DNA from: Istiophorus platypterus
Lineage: Eukaryota; Chordata; Actinopteri; Istiophoriformes; Istiophoridae
Direction of reading: 5' to 3'
DNA: 64,000 nucleotides
NCBI GenBank assembly: GCA_016859345.1
Contig: CM029121.1
Span: 9,822,911-9,886,910, forward strand
The translations under genes and the position numbers were made by a program. Positions 56,601 to 64,000 of the stretch are shown piece after piece. Under the pieces are notes generated by a model that was not told the DNA's origin, made no database searches, and saw only the letters and a program-made list of their open reading frames with translations. The first letter of the stretch is position 1. Each line of letters opens with the position of its first letter.

Positions 56601-56780
56601 TTTCAGTGACAAAAGGGCTGCAAAGAGGTAGTGGTGTTTTTTTTAATTAAGCATATGCATGACTGTGGATGAGTGTGTGCTTGCATGCTGACTGTGTGGA
56701 TCTAAATGCAGAGGTGAGGTTAGTGCAAGGCCATCTCTTTCTGCATCTCCTGAGCCAGCGGGACTCAGCTGCTCCTGAAC

Positions 56781-56825
56781 ACACACCCACACCCACACAC
56801 ACACCCACACACACACCCACACACA

Positions 56826-56875
<50 letters not shown>

Positions 56876-56877
56876 CA
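56781..56877 (+). repeat. (CA)n/(CCCACA)n compound microsatellite
   Basis: Alternating CACACCCA units (56781-56832) grade into a pure (CA)n run to about 56867, then CGCACACACA. Confidence 0.95.
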
Positions 56878-56949
56878 GTCTGTGTTATGCAACTGGCCCT
56901 GTGCGTGGGGTCTGCCCTCTGTAGTGACTGGAGGGCAGGTGAAAGTAGA

Positions 56950-56979
56950 GAAGTCTGTCAGTCAAGACTGACAGACTTC
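56950..56979. repeat. perfect 14-bp inverted repeat
   Basis: Left arm GAAGTCTGTCAGTC (56950-56963), spacer AA, right arm GACTGACAGACTTC (56966-56979). Exact reverse complements. Confidence 0.97.
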
Positions 56980-57474
56980 ATACATCTGCACTGACCAGCC
57001 AGTGTCGCTCAAATCTCAGTGTAATGTAACACAGGTCCTGACTGGACCAAGTTAACTCAGACACCTCGGCTAGGGTTTGTCTGCTCTCCATTATGACTGT
57101 CTCCTGACAAAAGGGGGGGGGGCACACATTCAAGCTCAGAAAACGGGGGAAGAGGCAGATTTTGTTATTCGGGTCCATCTAAGGCAAGATATTGGAGGAA
57201 ATTCTTGGGAACTTTGGAAGGAAGTCCAAAGAAAAAGATCAAAACCAGAAAGGTCAAGTACGCATTTAAACTCACTGATGCTGTCTGACCCGTCCTCATC
57301 TAAGTACAGCCATTAGCTTGATGATAAATATAGAGTGTCTACTGTATGAGTGCAGCAACCTCCGCTGAGTCCTACCGGTTTATTTTGGACTGCATGCGCA
57401 ATTTGTTTAGGTGGAGTTTGGGTGGAGTAGTCAATGATAAACACAAGCACAATAACAAAAAATGATTATACAGA

Positions 57475-57497
57475 ATCAATATTTAGTAAATATTGAT
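57475..57497. repeat. perfect 11-bp AT-rich palindrome
   Basis: ATCAATATTTA (57475-57485), central G, TAAATATTGAT (57487-57497). Exact reverse complements. Confidence 0.97.
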
Positions 57498-58675
57498 ATT
57501 ATCTTGGAAATAGAATTTCAGCAGACCATCAAACATTCAGTTAAAAATGAAAGGGCTGATCTTGCTGTTTAGTTAGACGTCCAGATATTTTTCTCTAGCC
57601 AGGATGACAAAGCAGCTCTATTTCACAGTGCAAAGCCACAGGAAATAATCCTGTCCAATTCCTCCAGGCAAAGCTTTTAATAGACAATGATTTCATGAGA
57701 TTTCTATGCAGTAATCGAAACTTAAGCCCAATTCTTTTAAACAAAACTTTCCTCAAAGGCTGATTCAATTCAGCCGCATCTGAGTGATGGGCAGCCACAC
57801 GAGGAGGGAGCCGTCGTGGGCTGAGGGGAAGGAGCGCAGGGTTTGTTTGTGGAGAATGGCGTCCTTGTTGAGCTGCATGTCTTGGCTCTGTGGAAGCAGC
57901 CAGGCTTGCCAAAGATAGCCTAATGAGAGACACATGGCAAACAGTATGGCCTGCTCTGCTAATGCAACACACACACACTATGATGACACACTCAGAGCTG
58001 TTGTTCCACATCACACGTTTTAAAATTTACCACATGATCCACGGAGAGCAAACACATATACATAAGCTTTTGTCATGTGATGGAGCCTCCAGGTCTGAAG
58101 GTGTGTGCTCTCCAGAAAGACTTAAACAACAATACATCACAGGGGTAGAGAAACATTAAACCTCATAACAGAGAGGAAAGCTGGATATTTTTTGGTTTGT
58201 GTATGAAGATGTGATGACCACAACGAAAACCTAAACCTTTAATGTTTGTGTGTGCGTGTGCGCGCGGGGGATTGTCAAAAGGCAGACAAACCTAAACCAA
58301 AAGGTCAAACTATAACGCGGACTACTTCAACTTTAATTGGTGTAAAACTGATCATGTCCCATTAACATAAACTATTTTCTCCTTTCTCTTTCTATTCTAC
58401 TCTCTTTGAGAGCTAGAAGTTTATATCTACAAGACTTTCATAATCACAAAATATATACTTTCAGAATAAGGGATTAAAAAAAACAAAACAAAACTCTTAA
58501 TACTGGAATACAAACCCATAAATCCCAACCAGACTCATTTAACTGTCAACAGCAAGAGCTTGAGATTAAAAATCAGTCTCACAAACCTGAACACGTGTTA
58601 AACAATTCTATCCTCAGTCCATTGTCAAAGAGTCTCTTCAAGGTCAAAAGCTACAATTACAGTGGAATATTTCAT

Positions 58676-59106
58676 TCTTTCTATTTTGGGAAGTGTGCTT
58701 ATTCACTTCCTTGTCAAGAGTTAGATGAGAAGATCAAAGCTGGAGCCAATAGGTGGTTAACTTAGCATTAAGTCTGGAAACCAGGGGAAACAGCTAGGCT
58801 GGTTCCATCTGATGGTAAAACAATCTACCTAACAAAAGCCCTGAGCTTCCCTAATTAACATGTTATATCTCATCTGCTTAATCCATTTTAAGAAGGTTTA
58901 CAAGGTAAAAAACAGTTATGGTTTTACAGGGGGGATTATGAACCCAGACTACTTCTTGGCTAGCTGTAGTAACCCAAAGTAAAACCACAACTTGACATTT
59001 ACACCCTTGAGATTTATTTCTGAAAGTGATATCAATCTTTTCAGCTAACTCTCAGCAGCAAAGCAAACAAGCACATTTCCCATGAAGGACAAACTATTCC
59101 TTTAAA
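58676..59106. mobile_element. foldback (inverted-repeat) fish element
   Basis: Left arm about 58685-58734 (TGGGAAGTGTGCTTATTCAC ... AAGAGTTAGATGAGAAGAT) is the imperfect reverse complement of right arm about 59034-59084, about 75% identical by eye over 48 bases. Internal words GAGCCAATAGGTGGTTAACT, GGAAACCAGGGGAAACAGCT, CTAATTAACATGTTATATCT and ACTACTTCTTGGC match a repeat common in teleost genomes. The right end is AAACTATTCCTTTAAA. No coding capacity, so it is non-autonomous. Confidence 0.8.
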
Positions 59107-59610
59107 CAGATGCCAAATCATTTCATATGATGTGTGTCCAGACATGCGAATGAAAAATAATAATAATAATAATCTTATTTGTAGGTATGTATATAATCCA
59201 AAATTGAAATCACACTTAATATTTAACATTCAGTGAAGCTGTTGATTCTCAGAAGTAAGTGGCTCTGTGTATCCTGCTTCTACTTAACCTCAGCTGAGTA
59301 GAAAACAAAGTCATTGCTCCCGACTACAAAAACTCCAGGTCAACTTGATTTTATTTTACTTTACGTCTTGTGATGACAGAATGTTCAGTTGCGCCATTCT
59401 ACACAGGATGATCAACATTAGAGCTGACACCGTTTTAAAGAGTGCTGGCAGGCAGTTTCTACTCCACACAATGCTACTGTTGAAAGTTGAAACACCGGAG
59501 CCCAGGAGATGGAGGGCTGGCCTGGGGCTGAGGTCAATGAGGACCTGTTCAGATGGGTGCGCCTTCAAAACCACACATCATCAAGCCATATAACATCACC
59601 GCCAAGATCT

Positions 59611-59690
59611 CCGATTGGCTGATGGAGACGCAGAGAGAGAGGAAATGCTAAAAATAGACGTGACGGCCCATTTTGGCTTAATGGGCCTGT
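59611..59690. promoter_or_regulatory. possible cis-regulatory cluster
   Basis: Within 80 bp: inverted CCAAT (ATTGG, 59614-59618), a perfect MEF2-type site CTAAAAATAG (59648-59657), a CRE half-site TGACG (59661-59665), and a hairpin GGCCCATT/AATGGGCC (59665-59672 with 59680-59687). Function is inferred only. Confidence 0.3.
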
Positions 59691-60890
59691 GAGACATCAC
59701 CCCTGCCTTGATCATTAACATAAATACTTTTGGCACAAGCCCTGCCTTCACAAGGCTTCTGTGTGTATTTCACCAACAGTATTTAACATATGTGGAGAAT
59801 CACAGATACATGACGCACATGTACGCACATAAACTGCAGGCTGTTATTCATACTAAGAGCAGCAATGAAGTGTAAACAAAGTTCTGAATAACTGCAAGGC
59901 CTAATCTAATCCAGCTGTGCTGTGTGCGTCTGTGTTAAAGCTACAATTTTACCCTCACCATCAAAACGCTCCTTAGAGAACTAGAAAGTTATATTTAGAA
60001 TTTATACAGCAGTTAAGGCAAGCTCAGGCTGGCTAACCCCACAACCACAAGAGAGGGGAACCAGATCCTTCCTGCTCCAACTGCCAGAGAGCCTAACCTA
60101 AATTATCTTAGCCTTTTTTCTCTGGTGCAATAACCATAGCCATATGAGTACCTGTAGGTTGTCAGATTTTAAAACGAACGGCACAGGATCTTCAACACGA
60201 CAGCTGCGCCAAGTCTATCCATATTTATCTATCTATCCAAATCTAACAGAAAGTAAATTAAAAAAAAAGAGGAAAGTCTGTCTAGTCAATGTTCTGCAAA
60301 CAGAAACAGGAAAAAAGGGGAAAAAAACATATCCCTGCCCCCTTGTAAGGGAACTCTGTGTCCAAACTAACAGTGCTGCAGAGCCAAAGGGGCACATGGG
60401 AGGATGAGACGAAAGGTTGGGCAAGCCTAACCGTCTAGCTGCCTTCTAGGTTGCATGCCATTTCATTCCGGATAGTCTTAACCTACCCTCCTAACAAACC
60501 CTGTAACCACTGACGTCTAACACTCCTCCCCTTCGGTCAGCTATAGGAGGCTGGCTATGTGCCATCGCTTTCCCTCTGTCCTCAGCTCCCTCCTCCTCTC
60601 CTCCCACAAGTAAAGATACCCTGTGTGTCTGACTACGGCAGAATCTCTGTCTGCTACAGCAGCACTGTCCTCAAATGTCTCCTCAAAATTGCAGCAGTAT
60701 AACAGAGAGAGTGAATGGGCAGGAGAGGAAGGGGGAAGGAGGGAGGGATCAGAAGAAGTTAGTGAAAGTCCGAAATTATACATTGCGAATGCTGAAAAGC
60801 CAAAAGCGATGACAACAATAATCAACAACAACAGTGAGGAGGAGGAGGGAGAGGTCAAAAAAAGGAGAGAAAAGTGACTTGATTAACTAC

Positions 60891-60928
60891 CTATAGAAGA
60901 AGCAGTCGCAGCACACCAGAACCCCCAT
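60891..60928 (-). CDS. candidate alternative mob2 first exon (speculative)
   Basis: On the minus strand an ATG opens MGVLVCCDCFFY and two bases (AG) before a GT. The phase is that needed to join mob2 exon 2 and would give FFYRKSKTKPNGKK. Met-Gly followed by three Cys resembles an N-myristoylation/palmitoylation signal. Against it: the donor GTAGTT is weak, the ATG has T at -3, and a 32 kb splice would be required. It may be chance. Confidence 0.2.
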
Positions 60929-62582
60929 CCAGACAGTGGTGAAGCAGAGCCGGGGTGACGAGGCTCCGACCCACAGCACCCTTTCCTCCCTTTCCTCTCC
61001 CTGTCTCTGCTCCTCTCTTGCAAATTCCCCTACGGCTGCAGCAGGACAGCAGCTCCCAGCTCCAGCATAGGACCTTGTGTAATCATATGGCTGCTCCAAC
61101 GGCCTTCGACTTTACCGCAGGTCATGCAGGACAGACGGATGCGCATGTGTAGGCCGTTTGCACAATCCAGCCAAACAAACATGGAAAAAAATACAATTTC
61201 AAAACAACTAGAGAGGAAATCATTCAAAAAAAGAGAAACACTTCTCTGAGCATGTTTCTCTCTCCCTTCCAACTACTGCAACTGCCTGCCTCGCTTTCAC
61301 ACTCTTGTCCTCTCTCTCCCTCCCTACCTCCCTCTCCCTCTCTCGCTTGCTGGCTCCCACTTGAAAGGCGGGAAGATTAGCTTGGCAAACAGAGTCCCAT
61401 AAACAAACTGCTGACTGCTGGGCAGCACAGGGTGGACTGCAGGGGAGTTAGAGAGAGATGGACATAGACACGGTGAGAGAGCGAGAGAGAGAGACGAAGG
61501 AAACAATTCCTGGGAGGCAGTAATCTCAGCTATCTGTATACATCCTAAACAAGGGCTAAACATCCTATCTCCACCCATCGGTCATAAAGACCAAACACAC
61601 CCTCTGTTTGCCGAATGGGATTTGGAGTCAAATCCTTTCAGACCTCTGGAAAGTTAGATCGGCGCAGCAAGTTGACGGCCTCTCTATGGTTGTGCACCTT
61701 CACTTACATGTAACTGAGATGTAACAGCAGATGGCTACCTGTCAACTCTCGTGTCAATACAGTTGAACGATCAACCACAAATCTGCAAGCAGAACATACA
61801 CAATAACTGGGACTCCTCATTCACAGAACTGATGCAGACGTACGAAATGGGAGGGGCTAGTGCAGAGACAAGCCCCCAGGAAGCTAGCCAATCACTGCAG
61901 AGCCCTATGGTTATGGTGTGGGCAAACAAGGTGAAGGACACTGAGTTAATTATGGGTGGTGTTACATCTCTTTCTCTCTTCCATGCATTGCCTAATAAGA
62001 GCAATCATTTCCTTTTGCCCTCTGCCAGTCGGGTGCTTCCTTTAAGATCAAAACACACAGACACACCAACACTTTAAAGGGACTGCAGCAGTCAGGTGAA
62101 GGAGTGTGTGTGAGATGCTGTAATGGAAGGTGGCCAGACTTAGCAGACACCAACACAGGATTAACTGACCATGAGGAAGGCAGCCACTGAATATGGATGC
62201 TCAAAGTCAAACAGGCTGACTCCACTCTGCTGTCCAGAGAGAACAAATCACTGCAGTCTGCCAAGAGTAAGACTGAGAGACAAGAGAGGCAGAGGCGACA
62301 AGTCACCTTCAGAGGACAGCAGTTATGCAACAACCACAGGGGGACGCTTCTGCTCTTATTCTGTCACTGACTCATAAAACAAGTCCTGAACAGGGAGATA
62401 GGTTTACCAGTAACCACAGTTGGTAGAGATTTCCACCCAAAACTGCCAGACTAAACTTAAAGCGACACCGTGGGACACGCTGACCCGTCTCTGCTATGTC
62501 TTTTTGAGATAAAAGATGGCAAAGAGAACTGCAGCAGACCGGCGAAGCACTTTTACATCCAATGATGTCATTCCTCCTCCTC

Positions 62583-62653
62583 CAGCCCCAGCCCCAGCTC
62601 CAGCCCCAGGCCCAGCTCCAGCCCCAGCTCCAGCCCCAGCCCCAGCCCCAGCA
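62583..62653 (+). repeat. CCAGCC/CCAGCT hexamer array
   Basis: About twelve hexamer units alternating CCAGCC and CCAGCT/CCAGGC, GC-rich, far upstream of mob2. Confidence 0.95.
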
Positions 62654-64000
62654 CCTCCTCCTCCCTGGAGTCCCGTCACCAGGACCTACAGCTAAAACGC
62701 CTCCTCTTTCACTGTTTAATTACCTCATCTCTCTCACCTGTGCACACACACATACACAGATGTGAATGCATGCTTGCTACTGAGTGGAAGGACACAGTTA
62801 TACACCCATTTCCTAAGTAAAAGAAAGGGGGGTAGGGAAACATGGCGATAACATCTTTCTCGCATTTTCAGCTGTGTGATGAAGCGAGTGTTAGGTACTG
62901 AAAACACAAAGGGAGCTAATGAGTGCCAAAGAATCAGGATGTGGATTTTGTGTGTGTGTTTTAGGTACAGCAGAAGGCCATGTGCCCAATAACAAGGCAA
63001 AGGGGAAAAGGAGCAACAAAAGAGAAAAAATGTAAGAAAAAAGTCTGAAACTAAATCAACTGTCACTTTCAACAATATGAGAAAGCTCTACGGGGACTCT
63101 GAGCATGTGTTCATGTGTGTACTTCCTGAAATTTTTGTTCTTATCGTGAAATCCAGGCAAACAATAAAAGCAAGACATCCGGTGTAGCAGTTACATGAAA
63201 TGAAAGCTATGTGACTTGGTTGGTGGACGGCAGAAAGACAAAGAAAGTATTTTTCTTATAAACTTGTGACTCGTCGAGATAACACAATGAAGGGAGAGAG
63301 AAAAACAGACAGAGTGCCCGAACCACCGGGCAGGGGAAAGACCCGACTCGTGACTGGGTTTAGAAACGCCAGGATATGAATAGAGGCTGTTGCAATCATG
63401 ACAAGGGAAAGTGGGTTAGGGAGAACGAGGCAGGCACACATTGTGCACATCATTAACACTGCCACACACACATACACAAACACATCCAAAGTTGCTAGGT
63501 GATGGGACCTCAGGAAGGGGTATTTCAGTGGAGGAAAAAGGAGAGGAGAAGCGGAAAGCTCATTTTCCTTGATGGAAGAGGGAAAACAAAAGAGAGAGAG
63601 CCCCCCCCCAGCTTAAAGCGAGACAGGTTTCTCCTGATGAAGCTGAGCAGACAACACGTGGGTGCCACATTGGTGAAATCAGGGCACCCATGAAAGGAAA
63701 TGATATTTCGTAATGGCCCCCCATAAAGAGTTACTTCCTGTCCCTCATCAAAACTGAAAAAAACTAAATTCAGTATATTCACAATTATAAATAACCACAA
63801 AGTTAATTTTTCACAGTGAATTTACAGATGTAGCCTCAAATAACCTTAATATCCATCACAATAACAAAAAAAGTCTTGAGTGGTCCTATTGCATCCATGT
63901 GGGCATGAGACTGCTAATGTTGCAAGAAAAAGTAAGTCTCCTATAGCAATAGTGCAGGGTTATTGTTGGATATGAAAGAAACACCACCAAGTGCAATAAA

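Larger units (their letters stand above)
44000..58675. other. region upstream of mob2 exon 1, no gene supported
   Basis: Fourteen kilobases without a recognisable coding exon on either strand. It holds microsatellites, hairpins and scattered poly(A)/poly(C) runs. It is either intergenic or, if an upstream mob2 promoter exists, mob2 intron. Confidence 0.6.
59107..64000. other. distal region, no gene supported
   Basis: Apart from the motif cluster at 59.6 kb, the speculative exon at 60.9 kb, pyrimidine-rich tracts at 60.5-61.35 kb and the hexamer array at 62.6 kb, nothing is recognised. Confidence 0.6.

Noticed and set aside
59613..59624. DWLM on the + strand, resembling the human MOB2 start MDWLMG
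   Set aside because: It is on the opposite strand to mob2, lacks the initiating Met before Asp, and is not followed by an in-phase donor. Coincidence.

Overview
This is a vertebrate nuclear window, almost certainly from a teleost fish, probably a percomorph. The evidence is spliced genes with canonical GT-AG introns, vertebrate KATP-channel and MOB2 proteins, abundant (CA)n/(GT)n microsatellites, and several interspersed sequences that recur across fish genomes. No prokaryotic, viral or organellar gene was seen. Three protein-coding genes are supported, and everything else is intronic or intergenic.

Region 1 (about 1-24.6 kb, + strand) is the 3' part of abcc8, which encodes the sulfonylurea receptor SUR1. 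I could place 23 consecutive exons in a continuous reading frame of about 876 codons. They run from the Walker A motif of NBD1 to the stop codon at 24412-24414, with a poly(A) signal at 24545. The 5' part of the gene (TMD0, L0, TMD1) lies upstream of the window. Region 2 (about 25.2-27.15 kb, + strand) is kcnj11, which encodes the pore subunit Kir6.2. Its coding sequence is a single intronless exon of 385 codons, beginning only about 1.27 kb after the abcc8 stop. The two products assemble as the octameric (Kir6.2)4(SUR1)4 KATP channel, so the classic SUR1-Kir6.2 tandem of vertebrates is preserved here.

Region 3 (29.5-43.6 kb, - strand) is mob2, which encodes MOB kinase activator 2. It is convergent with kcnj11. 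Five coding exons join in phase to give 243 residues, and the first coding exon (43559-43590) sits in a CpG-rich promoter-like region. A short Met-Gly-Cys-rich reading frame at 60.9 kb has the phase needed to splice onto mob2 exon 2 and is flagged as a speculative alternative first exon. If it were real, 44-61 kb would be mob2 intron.

Region 4 (44-64 kb) has no gene I can support. It holds microsatellites, purine- and pyrimidine-rich tracts, several perfect hairpins, a foldback (inverted-repeat) mobile element at about 58.68-59.10 kb, and a compact cluster of possible regulatory motifs at 59.6-59.7 kb. I did not find a previously undescribed multi-gene system. The most interesting points are an overlapping upstream ORF at the kcnj11 start, a series of frame-preserving exons in the NBD1 region of abcc8, the possible alternative mob2 N-terminus, and the foldback element.
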